Of a stretch of DNA of 64,000 nucleotides, positions 11,233-23,495 are shown piece after piece. This DNA is from Candidatus Hartigia pinicola (GTDB lineage: Bacteria; Pseudomonadota; Gammaproteobacteria; Enterobacterales; Enterobacteriaceae). The stretch is taken from positions 310,001 through 374,000 of the forward strand of contig CP048208.1 in the NCBI GenBank assembly GCA_020541205.1, given 5' to 3'. The stretch's first letter is position 1. Every line of letters starts with the position of its first letter. The notes under the pieces are model-generated. The model made no database searches. It had not been told where the DNA came from and saw only the letters and a program-made list of their open reading frames with translations. A program made the position numbers and the translations under genes.

Positions 11233-13815
11233 ATGCAAAAACAATATTGCCCAGAAGATATAGAACCTAAAATACAACGTTATTGGAATGAACAAGAAAC
11301 TTTTAAAGTGACAGAAGATGCTAGTAAAGAAAAATACTACTGTCTATCTATGTTGCCTTATCCTTCTGGACGACTGCATATGGGTCATGTTCGTAATTAT
11401 ACTATAGGTGATGTCATCTCTCGTTATCAGCGTTTGCTTGGTAAAAATGTACTTCAGCCTATAGGCTGGGATGCTTTTGGTTTACCTGCCGAAGGGGCGG
11501 CTATAAAAAATAATACAGCTCCTGCACTTTGGACATATGCTAATATTGATTATATGAAATGCCAGTTAAAGATATTAGGTTTTAGTTTTGATTGGAGCCG
11601 TGAAATTACAACTTGTACACCGGAGTATTATCGTTGGGAGCAATGGTTTTTTACTATCCTTTATGAAAAAGGTTTAGTGTATAAAAAAGAGTCAGAAGTT
11701 AATTGGTGTCCAAATGATTTAACTGTGCTTGCAAATGAACAAGTCATTGATCAGTGCTGTTGGCGTTGTGATACACCTGTTGAACGTAAAAAAATTCCTC
11801 AGTGGTTTATTAAAATTACAGCTTATGCAGAAGAGTTACTAAATGATCTTAATAATCTCGATGATTGGCCTGAGAAAGTTAAAATGATGCAACGTAACTG
11901 GATTGGACGCTCAGAAAGAATTGAGGTTACTTTTAATATTATTGATAGTAACGAAAAACTAATGATTTATATTAGTTGCCCTCATATTTTTATGGGAGCA
12001 ACTTATGTTGCAATTGCACCAGAACATCCTTTAGCAAAAAAAATTGCAATGAAAAATGTTGAATTATCTAATTTTATTAATCAATATCGTAATATTAAAA
12101 AATTTGAAATTGATACAACGACTATAGGCATGCAAGGTGTGTCAACAGGTCTGCATATTATTCATCCATTGACTCAAGAAACATTGCCAATTTGGGTGGC
12201 GAGCTTTATTGGAATAGAACACGGCACTGATGTTATTATGGCTTCTCCTTCTCATGAGAAACGTCATTGGGAATTTGCAAATAAATATCATCTTCCATTA
12301 AAAACAGTTTTGTCCAAGACTATAAGTAGAAAAACTAATATCTTGGAACCGGTAACAACTAAAACATCTATACTGACTAATTCAGAGAAAGTAGATACTT
12401 TAAATAATATTTCTGATTTTAACGCAATTGTCGATAAATTAGTTGCAATGGGGTTAGGTCAACGAAAAATCCACTATCGTTTGCGAGATTGGGGTGTTTC
12501 TCGTCAACGTTATTGGGGTGCACCAATTCCAATGGCAACATTGGAAAATGGCACTCTCGTTCCTATCCCTAAAGATAAGTTGCCTATTATTTTGCCAGAA
12601 TATGCTGAAATAAATAGTATTATTAGTCCAATAAAATCCGATCCTGAATGGGCAAAAATTACTATTAATGAGCAGCCTGCACTTTGTGAAACAGATACTT
12701 TTGACACTTTCATAGAATCCTCATGGTACTATGCACGTTATACTTGCCCACGATATAATAAAGGTATGTTAGATTCTAAAGCTGCAAATTATTGGTTGCC
12801 TGTTGATCAATATATTGGTGGTATTGAACATGCTGTTATGCATTTAATGTATTTCCGTTTTTTTCATAAATTAATGCGTGACGTAGGGCTAGTAAATTCT
12901 AATGAGCCGGCTAAACGTTTGTTATGTGAAGGGATGGTACTTGCAGACACATTTTATTATACTGCTAATAATGGTCAGCGAGTTTGGGTCTCTGCAGCAG
13001 ATGCTATTATTGAGCGTGATAAAAAAAATTGTATTATTAAAGCATGTGATACTAAAGGGCATAAACTTGTTTATATTGGCATGAGAAAAATGTCGAAATC
13101 AAAAAATAATGGTGTCGATCCTAAAGTAATAGTTGAAAAATATGGAGCAGATACTGTACGTTTATTTATGATGTTTTCTGCACCCCCAGAACTATCTCTT
13201 GAATGGAAAGAATCTAGCATTGAAGGAGCGAGTCGATTTATTCGTCGTGTTTGGCGTCTTGTGTATGAACATTCACAAAAAGGAATTACACAACCTCTAG
13301 ATATGAATACATTAACTACCAAACAAAGAAATTTACGTCGTGATCTGCATAAAACAATCGCTAAAGTTACTGATGACTTTTCTCACCGTTATGCTTTTAA
13401 TACAGCTATCGCAGCAATTATGGAGTTTATAAATAAATTAATTCGTGTATCGCAAGATTGCGAACAAGATCGTGCTTTAATACAAGAGTCGCTTGAAGCG
13501 ATTACTTTAATGCTTTCCCCTATTATTCCACATGCGTGTTTTGAAATATGGACTGCATTAGGGCGTACAGATGATATTAATTTTGCAACTTGGCCGATCG
13601 CAGATGCAAAAGCGATGATTGATGAAACTAAACTTCTTGTGATCCAAGTTAATGGTAAAGTACGTGGTTGTATTACGGTACCAATTCACTCAGATCAAAA
13701 ATTTATACTTGATGTGGCATTAAAAGAGCGTAGTGTTTTAAAACATCTAAAAGGAATGAAGATTCGTAAAGTGATTGATGTTCCTGGAAAATTGTTAAAC
13801 TTAGTTGTTAGCTAA
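11233..13815 (+). CDS. leuS: leucyl-tRNA synthetase with degenerate editing site
   Basis: Charges tRNA-Leu in the cytoplasm. At 860 residues it equals E. coli LeuRS, and numbering stays in register at the editing site and KMSKS. The catalytic core is intact: HIGH motif in [18 protein letters not shown] (about residues 42-59), zinc-type segment [32 protein letters not shown], and KMSKS at 619-623. The C-terminal domain ends [11 protein letters not shown]. The CP1 editing domain is present but wrecked. The T247-T252 strip (TTRPDT in E. coli) reads ISCPHI, Y330 is H, V338 is S, D342 is E, and the invariant D345 is H. Those are the residues that bind and hydrolyse mischarged aminoacyl-tRNA. I infer charging without post-transfer editing. 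AGGA at 11217-11220 is a somewhat distant ribosome-binding site. Confidence 0.97.
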   Translation: MQKQYCPEDIEPKIQRYWNEQETFKVTEDASKEKYYCLSMLPYPSGRLHMGHVRNYTIGDVISRYQRLLGKNVLQPIGWDAFGLPAEGAAIKNNTAPALWTYANIDYMKCQLKILGFSFDWSREITTCTPEYYRWEQWFFTILYEKGLVYKKESEVNWCPNDLTVLANEQVIDQCCWRCDTPVERKKIPQWFIKITAYAEELLNDLNNLDDWPEKVKMMQRNWIGRSERIEVTFNIIDSNEKLMIYISCPHIFMGATYVAIAPEHPLAKKIAMKNVELSNFINQYRNIKKFEIDTTTIGMQGVSTGLHIIHPLTQETLPIWVASFIGIEHGTDVIMASPSHEKRHWEFANKYHLPLKTVLSKTISRKTNILEPVTTKTSILTNSEKVDTLNNISDFNAIVDKLVAMGLGQRKIHYRLRDWGVSRQRYWGAPIPMATLENGTLVPIPKDKLPIILPEYAEINSIISPIKSDPEWAKITINEQPALCETDTFDTFIESSWYYARYTCPRYNKGMLDSKAANYWLPVDQYIGGIEHAVMHLMYFRFFHKLMRDVGLVNSNEPAKRLLCEGMVLADTFYYTANNGQRVWVSAADAIIERDKKNCIIKACDTKGHKLVYIGMRKMSKSKNNGVDPKVIVEKYGADTVRLFMMFSAPPELSLEWKESSIEGASRFIRRVWRLVYEHSQKGITQPLDMNTLTTKQRNLRRDLHKTIAKVTDDFSHRYAFNTAIAAIMEFINKLIRVSQDCEQDRALIQESLEAITLMLSPIIPHACFEIWTALGRTDDINFATWPIADAKAMIDETKLLVIQVNGKVRGCITVPIHSDQKFILDVALKERSVLKHLKGMKIRKVIDVPGKLLNLVVS

Positions 13816-13827
13816 TAAGGAGGGTAA

Positions 13828-14388
13828 GTGCGATATTTGATCACTTTATTACTGAACTTATCAATGTTCATGACTACAGGCTGTGATTTTCGTTTGCAAG
13901 AAAAAACACAGATTCCTAATGAGTTTAAAATATTACACTTAAGTTCAAATGCACCTCTTAATGATCTTATAAGAGTGATTAGGAAACAACTTCGATTAAA
14001 CAATATTACTTTAGTGGAACATAGTAAAGTAGGTATTCCGATTTTGAAAATAATAGGATTATCAGAAAAAACAAAAACCCTCTCTATTTATCAAGATGGT
14101 AAAGCAGCAGAGAAGAAATTAATATTTATTCTTCATGCACAAATATTAATGTCAAAGGGTGCAGTGTATCCACTGGAAAGTCAAGTTGAGAGAGACTTTT
14201 TTGATAACCCATTAGAAGCACTTGCAAAAGACGCAGAGAATGAGTTAATTAAACAAGAAATGCGTGAACAAGTAGCACGTATTTTAGTACATAAACTACT
14301 AATTACATATATGGCTGAACTTGAGAAAGAAAATACAGAAAAATTACACCGATTATTAAGAAATGATGACGTTTCTGCTACTCAGTGA
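13828..14388 (+). CDS. lptE: LPS-assembly lipoprotein LptE
   Basis: Outer-membrane lipoprotein that plugs the LptD barrel and helps insert lipopolysaccharide. The start is GTG at 13828, preceded by a strong AAGGAGG at 13817-13823. The N-terminus MRYLITLLLNLSMFMTTGC is a signal peptide with a lipobox, with C19 as the lipidation site. QIP near the N-terminus, KQLRLNNI, YP and DFFDNPLEALAKD match E. coli LptE. At 186 residues it is slightly shorter than the E. coli protein (193), with a diverged, charged tail. It follows leuS after 12 bases, as in enterobacteria, and is followed by the decayed holA. Lnt encoded upstream would complete its acylation. LptD is not in the window. Confidence 0.93.
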   Translation: MRYLITLLLNLSMFMTTGCDFRLQEKTQIPNEFKILHLSSNAPLNDLIRVIRKQLRLNNITLVEHSKVGIPILKIIGLSEKTKTLSIYQDGKAAEKKLIFILHAQILMSKGAVYPLESQVERDFFDNPLEALAKDAENELIKQEMREQVARILVHKLLITYMAELEKENTEKLHRLLRNDDVSATQ

Positions 14389-14389
14389 G

Positions 14390-15110
14390 GAGTGAGTTTA
14401 TCAGTTATAAGACTGATGGGATGACTGGTATCTAATATTATGTCAATGACTTTATTGATATACAATCAGTAAGGTCTGATTGTAATGATTAACAATTCAA
14501 AGTATTTGGAAGTTTATTTTTTAATAGTGTGTGAATAAAATCTTTTGTGTCTTTTACTTGTCAATAAACTAATACTACTTTAATCCGATATTATTGCTAT
14601 ACAGATAAAAATTTATGATATTATAAAATTAATGTTAATACTAAATAGTAATTTAGTTAGTGCAAATTAATTCTACATAGCTAATTACATTTTTTTTCGC
14701 GTATAGTATGATTATAATTATTCAAATGTAACCAGTACTATAATGTAAACAAAATTTGATAATGAAATAGGATCAATTCAGTGCTGACGTCATTCATAAA
14801 TTTTTATATAATAGTGAATGTATTAGTGATTGATTAAATATAAAATAATATGCACAATATCATTCAACTCGAGAATAGAATTTTTAATATTAGAAGTAGA
14901 AGAAAATGTATTATTTTATTGCTGTTTTAAAAACACTTTTTTAGATTCGTTCAGACGTGAACGTGGTTATCTATATTTTAGTGTAATGATTCGCTATAGA
15001 TTTTATAAATTAGAATCACAGTTAAGAACTTGATGGATTTTATATTATATCCTCCTGGAGAAAAAATATTCACAGAGATATTATGTCATGTATATTTTAC
15101 TTTAAAAGAA
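14390..15110 (+). pseudogene. holA: decayed DNA polymerase III delta subunit HolA
   Basis: holA normally follows lptE and is about 1.03 kb, the size of the gap to nadD. No frame is open, but pieces align in order with E. coli HolA as I recall it. Around 14430-14470, YLIL followed by GTcAATGAC and TTATTGATA corresponds to YLLLGNDPLLL. Around 14530-14550, WNKIFCV corresponds to DWNAIFSLC. Around 14560-14585, LVNK then ATACTACTTTAATC corresponds to SLFxxxQTLLLLLP. Around 14630-14665, LILNSNLVSAN corresponds to LLIVRGNKLSKAQEN. Near 15080, GAGATATTATGTCAT may be the LLLCH near the C-terminus. Stops and indels interrupt all of it. The 15110-15424 part is not legible. The 67-codon frame at 14830-15033 is a by-product. 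Confidence 0.75.
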
Positions 15111-15424
15111 TTCAAAAACAATATATTGCAATTATTTTATTACTAGAATCCATTTAATATGAGCAGATATTATTACTGACGTTACAGTATAATTCTGAAT
15201 TATTTTATTAACATTATTATTTAATTAGTATAAAATTTAGATAATTGCCATATTTGACTTACAAAGATTATTAACACTTTATTAGATACTTGTTATAATC
15301 TAGTTTCTTTTTTTAGTGTAAGTCACATGTAATGCTAAAATATTTTAGAAATTTTTTTGAGTGTTATCTATAGTTTTGAACTATATTAGTGGACACACTA
15401 ACGCTTGATTAAAGGACTTTATTC

Positions 15425-16081
15425 ATGACCTTTAAATACAAAGATCTTAAAGTGTTATTTGGTGGAACATGGGACCCTATTCATTATGGGCATTTGCGTC
15501 CTGTTGAAGCATTAGCAAAACAATTAAATCTAAAAGAAGTGATTTTATTACCGAATCACGTTCCTCCTCATCGCCCAAAACCAACTGCTAATCCTAATCA
15601 ACGATTAAATATGGTGCGTTTAGCTATACAGAACAACCCTCTTTTTACTATTAATACTAGAGAGTTAGAGAGAAATAGCCCTTCTTATACTATTGAAACT
15701 TTATCATCTTTACGTCAAGAAATAGGTCCTGAACAACCGTTGGCTTTTATTATTGGACAAGATTCTTTTTTATCAATTCATACATGGAATGACTGGGATA
15801 AACTACTGGATTATTGTCATTTACTCATTTGTTTACGTCCAGGTTATGCAGTCAATTTCAGAGAATTAACAATGCAAATGTGGCTAAAGAAACATAGAGT
15901 AAATGATTTAAATAAATTGCAGACAGCGTCAAATGGTTATATTTTTATCGGTGAAACTCCATTAGTCGATATTTCCGCAACTGAGATTCGTAAGAAATTA
16001 ATTTCTGGGGGTGAATGTGAAGGGCTGATTCCAGAAGCTGTAATAGCGTATATTGATCAGCAACATCTTTATCAAAACTAA
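15425..16081 (+). CDS. nadD: nicotinate-nucleotide adenylyltransferase NadD
   Basis: Makes deamido-NAD from nicotinate mononucleotide and ATP, the penultimate step of NAD synthesis. The nucleotidyltransferase signature GGTWDPIHYGHL lies near residues 13-24, with the substrate-loop segment LPNHVPPHRP next, then FIIGQDSFLSIHTWNDWDKL and the C-terminal ISATEIRKKL. At 218 residues it is close to E. coli NadD (213). AAGGA at 15411-15415 is a good ribosome-binding site. It keeps its enterobacterial position after lptE-holA. Because holA is dead it must now be transcribed from its own or a distant promoter. Confidence 0.95.
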   Translation: MTFKYKDLKVLFGGTWDPIHYGHLRPVEALAKQLNLKEVILLPNHVPPHRPKPTANPNQRLNMVRLAIQNNPLFTINTRELERNSPSYTIETLSSLRQEIGPEQPLAFIIGQDSFLSIHTWNDWDKLLDYCHLLICLRPGYAVNFRELTMQMWLKKHRVNDLNKLQTASNGYIFIGETPLVDISATEIRKKLISGGECEGLIPEAVIAYIDQQHLYQN

Positions 16082-16109
16082 AGTGCTTTTCTAATTTTTA
16101 CATTTATGA

Positions 16110-16330
16110 CATATTAATGAACAATATTTCTCACTTTAATGTCATATAGAATATACAATAAAAATATTGTTTTATCGATAAAAAAAGTTGATCTATATAT
16201 AACTTTTTTAGACATTGATAGAGAAACTTTCGTCAACGTATTTCTTTATTTATATATATCTGTTTATTAAAAATATTTTTATATAACAAATGCCGTTAAT
16301 TTGTATTTCTAATTTAGAATTTTGTCAAAA
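16110..16330 (+). pseudogene. rsfS: possible remnant of ribosome-silencing factor RsfS
   Basis: rsfS follows nadD in enterobacteria. Around 16168-16218 a broken frame gives IDK-K-VDL followed in the same frame by YITFLDIDRE, against [20 protein letters not shown] in RsfS as I recall it. The next 40 bases loosely fit the SSITDCMIICTGT segment. Nothing before or after is convincing. The match is short and in AT-rich DNA, so chance is a serious alternative. Confidence 0.4.
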
Positions 16331-18239
16331 TAGTTTAATTAATATACGTATGTGATATGTTCAATCAATGTTATTAAATTAACTATTTTTTTAATAGCTG
16401 ATGAATTTATTATAAAATATTGATTTATATAATTAAATAAAATAATTTATTATGTATTGAATTACTGATCATTCTATAGAGATAGAAATCTATAGTTAAA
16501 TTAAATAATAAACAGATGATCTATTTGATATTGCATCATGTACTCTCCATTTTAATATTAATATACGTTAATATAATTTATGAAAGAATTCCTTCATTTA
16601 ATTCTGTAAGTGTGAATTGTTTAAATATTATAAGATTATTAATAATCTATTAAGAATCTTATTTTCTTCTGATTATTTCTATATGGCATTCTACATAAGA
16701 AAAAAAATCTAAAATAGCAATATTAGTTAAGAAAACATTTTAACAAATTTAATTTTTATTACGTAGAAGTTAAAAGGCGTACATTAATTGTTATTTATTA
16801 TATGTTATATGTTTTATATATGTTTTTATATCCTGAAACGTAGTTATTAATAAAAAATAATTTGTAGTGATCATCTCAATAAAACGAGTGTATTTTATAA
16901 TTGTAAATTTTCAATACTGCCAGAACAAAAGTAAATCTTTAGGAGATAGTATTAAAATAGTTAAAAGTGTGACCTCAGAAGTAGTTAAGCTATAAGATTG
17001 ATTTTGTGATTATGTATAGAATTAGTATTCAGAATACGTATATTTTTATAAAAAAGATAATGATTCTTTTAAAACAGTTTCTATAATTAAATAGAAATTA
17101 TAGTAAATATTCATTATGTACTCTATAAAATTACATTGACGATAGGCATTATTACAGATAAAAATCTAGATAGTTTTGAGTTTGTATAAAATTTTATTAG
17201 TACCAGCGAATAATACTTTATCAGACAACGGTGATGCGCATGCAGTGTTCGTGGTAGTTCGATGTCATATGCAGGGATAGTATGAACTAAAATAGCAACA
17301 ATAAATACATTGAATAGATTCAGGATACATAAAAAGAATATTTGTCAAACGTATATTATGATTTTTTTGGTAATGCATCATTTAATTTATAAAACTTTTA
17401 AGAGATGTTTTAATAATTTTCTTTAGTTTTAAGATCTTAAATCTAGCATTTATCGTCTTACTATTAGGAGAAATATTCTATAGTCTTTTAATGAGACTTT
17501 AGAATTATTTTTCTAAAAGAATGATATATTATTATAATAAACATAATTAAAGTGGCATATAGGCTTTCAGTATCTATAAATAAAATACGTTGCACAGATA
17601 ATTATACGACTTTTTTTAGTAAGCTGTAAGCAATATCTGTATAACTTTAAGAATTTAAGCATGTGATTTATAAAAATAAATAAGAACTAGTATATTAGTC
17701 AGTTTTCATTATCATATCTTTTTTATTTATATAGAAATGGAATTTATTATATTTGTGATCATTGTATTTATAAAGTGCAGTTTAGTAAAATAAATATTTA
17801 TAGTACTATTTTATCTGCAATGTTGTCTCTAGTTAAAATTAGGTAATAAATGTTTGAGATGACAATATTTTATAAACATAATTACAGCACTACATTATTA
17901 CCTAATTAGTGCTTACTAGTTCTTGTTAACTTTCAACTTGTTTTATTATTTTTTTTTAGTTGTTAGCTGTACTACTAAGAGAAAATTAGTACAAAATCAT
18001 TATCATGAGTTTAATATAATATATTCATTTTTTTGAAACTAAGAAAATTCTGAATGTTTGGTATTATAATTTATACTTAAAAAGGCTATATATTTGATTG
18101 TGAATTTTATCTTAAACAAGATGACGTCTATAATACTTGAATATATCAGATAATGCCTTTGAATCAGGTAAAGAACATTATATATACATATTGGCATTTT
18201 ATCGTTGAAATAAGAATAGTAGAAATAAAAAATATCTTT
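16331..18239. other. eroded region before groES, no gene recognised
   Basis: Nothing here reads as a gene. A short, less AT-rich island at 17222-17278 gives a 19-codon frame (D-N-G-D-A-H-A-V-F-V-V-V and on), which I could not assign. The gene order changes somewhere in this region from the nadD-mrdA-lipA order to the groESL locus, so a rearrangement breakpoint should lie here. Confidence 0.45.
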
Positions 18240-18272
18240 CCCCTTGAAGTTATTTGATGTCGCCCCAATGTG
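18240..18272 (+). promoter_or_regulatory. sigma-32 heat-shock promoter of groESL
   Basis: CCCCTTGAA (18240-18248, with the CTTGAA core at 18243-18248) and CCCCAATGT (18263-18271) are separated by 14 bases. This matches the RpoH consensus CTTGAAA-N(13-15)-CCCCATnT and resembles the E. coli groE promoter. The C-runs stand out in this AT-rich DNA. The promoter lies about 80 bases upstream of the groES start. Confidence 0.88.
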
Positions 18273-18353
18273 TTAAAATAAGGTACTGGTTTATTTATAC
18301 ATGCTAGTATCATCTTTTGACTTAGTATACATTTATTTATAGGAGAGCTATTA

Positions 18354-18647
18354 ATGAAAATTCGCCCATTACATGATCGTGTTATTATTAAACGTCAAGA
18401 AGTTGAATCAAAATCTGTTGGAGGTATTGTGTTAACCGGAACTGCGGCTGGTAAGTCTACACGCGGTGAAGTGCTTGCTGTTGGTAATGGTCGCGCTCTG
18501 GAAAATGGTGAAATTAAAGCATTAGATGTAAAAATTGGTGATACTGTTATTTTTAACGATAGTTATGGTGTGAAAACTGAAAAAATAGATAACGAAGAAG
18601 TATTAATTATGTCAGAAAGTGACATTCTAGCGATTGTTGAAGCTTAA
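18354..18647 (+). CDS. groES: co-chaperonin GroES
   Basis: Seven-fold lid of the GroEL folding chamber. At 97 residues it is the usual length. [21 protein letters not shown], the mobile loop [24 protein letters not shown] (about residues 23-46) and [13 protein letters not shown] are all canonical. AGGAGAG sits eight to fourteen bases before the start. It is followed 47 bases later by groEL and is driven by the sigma-32 promoter upstream. Base composition is less AT-rich than the surroundings, as expected for a highly expressed gene under selection. Confidence 0.98.
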   Translation: MKIRPLHDRVIIKRQEVESKSVGGIVLTGTAAGKSTRGEVLAVGNGRALENGEIKALDVKIGDTVIFNDSYGVKTEKIDNEEVLIMSESDILAIVEA

Positions 18648-18667
18648 TATTTACTGAGATCTTTTAA

Positions 18668-20329
<1,662 letters not shown>

Positions 20330-20369
20330 GTTATTAGACGACATCATGTTTCTTTAGTTAAAAACTATA

Positions 20370-20413
20370 AAAATCGATACCGTCAGTCAATACTAATGGT
20401 GTCGATTTTTTTT
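20370..20413 (+). terminator. rho-independent terminator of groESL
   Basis: A 12-base-pair stem with one G-U pair (arms at 20370-20381 and 20398-20409), a 16-base loop and a run of eight T (20406-20413), 41 bases after the groEL stop. It is the clearest intrinsic terminator in the window. Confidence 0.9.
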
Positions 20414-23400
20414 ATCAAGATTGTAAATATCTATTACGATATTTTATTATAAAAAATAGTCATTGTAATTCATATATTATATTAAATGAAACTTCTCAGT
20501 TTTTAGTATTTTATAAAATTATCAAATAATACATGTTGTAGCAATAAATTGACGGTATCGATGTATACCTTCTTAGTATTTTGTATGTATAGATATTGTC
20601 ACTAATAATGACATCAATGTTTAATTATCTAAAATCTTAGGAATTATTAAAACATATTATCATTGCGCTATATTATTTTAATGATGATGTTAAATATATC
20701 ATATATATATTATTCGTACCTATGTACTTTATATAACTCCTAGTATCTGTTAATATATTCTTCATGTATGTCAGTTATTTTTGTATATTATAAAAGTTTA
20801 TTAAAGAATTTTTAAAGAATTTTTTATTACATCGTTTATTATGTATGTAATTAAACTGAGTAAACAGTGAGTGTTTGTTGCGATTTATTATTTTATATTA
20901 AAGATATTTTGTTACATACATTATAGGTTTTTCCATACACGTATCGAGATTATATGTTTTGCGTATCAATAATAAAAAAAGTAGTATTAATGTTTTAATT
21001 AAGATTGCGATATTAACTATATCAACTATATTTTAATGTTTTTAGGAACGTGTAGTTATTTATTTTTGATAGTTTTTTTCTTTTTAAAATTTAAATAATA
21101 ATAAAATAATATTTTCTGAGAAAAGTTATACAAAGTATTTTCACTAGAAATAGATTATGAATATATAGTCAGCATATAAATACTTTATATATTAATTATG
21201 ATGTAGTGGTATGTGATCTTAGTAATGGAATTAAATTTATTCTAACATTCCTTAATTAATATTATTATATATTTTATTATACTTAGTAGTATATGTGAAA
21301 TAATTATATTTAAAATAGTAAAATTAGAAGATATTAGTGTTAAAAAGAATGTTAATTTTATTATTCTGAGGTCCGATAAAAATTAAATTACTTTAATTTA
21401 GTTAATTTATTTTGAAAATATTTATAAGAATCCTTAAAAGAATATTAATTAATTTTGTATATTATCACAACTAGAAAAATATATCATTGTGCTTTTTAAA
21501 TATAAAACTATATTAAGCGAGTTTATATGTTATGGTGGAAAATTTTCAGGAAAGTTTAAGGAGGTATTTAGAGGGCGCTATTACTTTATAGGATCACTAA
21601 AACCTTAATTTAGATAATTGAATCTTGTGAAGATTTTATTGATTAATAGTAATTTCCTTATTATTCAATATGTATTTCATAGAAAACTGTTTCTATTTTC
21701 TATGTTTTTGTGTTATATAAAATATATTTTAATATTATTATTTTTGTTTGATATAATAAGAATTTAGTTTTACTAGAATCAGCATATCTTGAACAGAAAA
21801 TAACAATGAAAATAGATTGATTGAATATTGATGAAATAGTGAGGAAATGTTATTATATCATCTTTAGATTTCTTTTTACTAGAATGGAAAAAGAAATTTA
21901 TTCTATTTTTCTCAGTAGGATAAGTTGTAATTTTATCATTCAAGTTTATTGATCAAGATATAAGTTTTGAATTTTAATAACATATTTTCTGAGACTAATT
22001 ATATCAAAAGGAGCAGTCATCTAAGTTGTTTAGATTGTAACCTATTCAACAGAGTTCATTTAGTTATTTAAAATAAATTCAAAACATAAAATTTATATGC
22101 TATACCTTTTGATATTTAATGGTAAGGAAAACGTCCATTGCGATGCTTTGATATTAAAAAATTCAACTATTATACAGAAAAGTTAATTTTGATGTAAAGT
22201 ACTTTAAAAAAACTACTGAAATTTTTATTTACACGTAATTATTTTTATATTTTCGATTCAGATGAAAAGATTGTACAATAAATATATTACTCACGAAATT
22301 TTTAATAAATTAGATCTTTATTTTAATAAAAGATAATAAGATACCCTTTAGATATTCAAACTACAAAAAGTATTACATCCAATTTTATATATTACAATAC
22401 ATACATGTTAAAGTAATTGTCTCCATATATTCTTTTTAAGAAAGAATACAGTAAATGACTATTTGAACTTTAAAATAGAAAAAGCGTCATCTCTATTGCA
22501 AACTTTTTGGATAAAGAGTGAAATATATGATTAGAGAAATTTATGTTAGTTATATTTAAGCTCTCATATTCTTTTTTATTATTTATACATTTTTAAGTGT
22601 TAAAAAGATAGATAGAATTTATAAAAATATTATGTAGCTTTAATAATAATTTAAAATATAAGAAATGTGCATTATGCTCAATACTTAAAATATACTTTTT
22701 TTCACTCCAGCTATTATAGAGAACTTTATAGAGAGAAATTCTTTAATTTTGTGAATTTATATAATAATTAATTATTTATATGAAGAATTGATTAGTAAAT
22801 TACTATGATATATGTATAATTTTTTACAAATATGTCTCTGGTATACTAAACATATTTATTAAAACAGTATAACATAACAAATATTATATTATGATATAGC
22901 CTATAGTTATTATAGTTATTTAACATATACTAGAGTAAAATAGATAAAATAGTTATATGTAAAATAATTTTGAGAAGTATTGAGATATTTATTTTTTTAC
23001 TTAATTAGATTAAAGTTTTTAGTAATACCTTAAAAAATATTAAAAATTTTAAAATAAAAAATAATATTTAGAATTATTTAAAAATAAAAATTTTTATAAT
23101 TGAAAAAAGATTACAGAAAAGATGTATTGATTGATTTTTTGTTATGACTATTCATAAAGATTTAAAAGATTTAACAAACAATCAGAAAATTAAATTTTTA
23201 TTATAGTACATTTTAAAAAATCATTTTATTATTTTAATAGAAAATAAAATTAATAGAAAAACTAACAATATCATTTTACTGTGAAATTTCATTAAGTGTG
23301 TAAGTATGGTTATTTTTACTTGATGTTTAGCTATTTAAATAATTTCATTGGTTAATGTTTAATGGTGGCAATTATTAACTGCGATATGAATTATTGAATA

Positions 23401-23495
23401 AATATTTTAATCTAATGATCTTGTTATAAAGCGGAGATATACAAACAAGTTTACTAACAATAATACGATACTCTGATCACTATTATAGTAAATAA
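20414..23495. other. 3 kb eroded region between groEL and lipA
   Basis: I recognise no gene. In enterobacteria epmB and efp lie next to groEL; I could not find either here. A small island at 21532-21591 reads as a 19-codon frame with an AAGGAGG inside it, origin unknown. The 3' edge holds the end of lipA. Confidence 0.5.

Noticed and set aside
14830-15033. 67-codon frame before nadD
   Set aside because: Lies inside the decayed holA interval and does not resemble any family; by-product of erosion.
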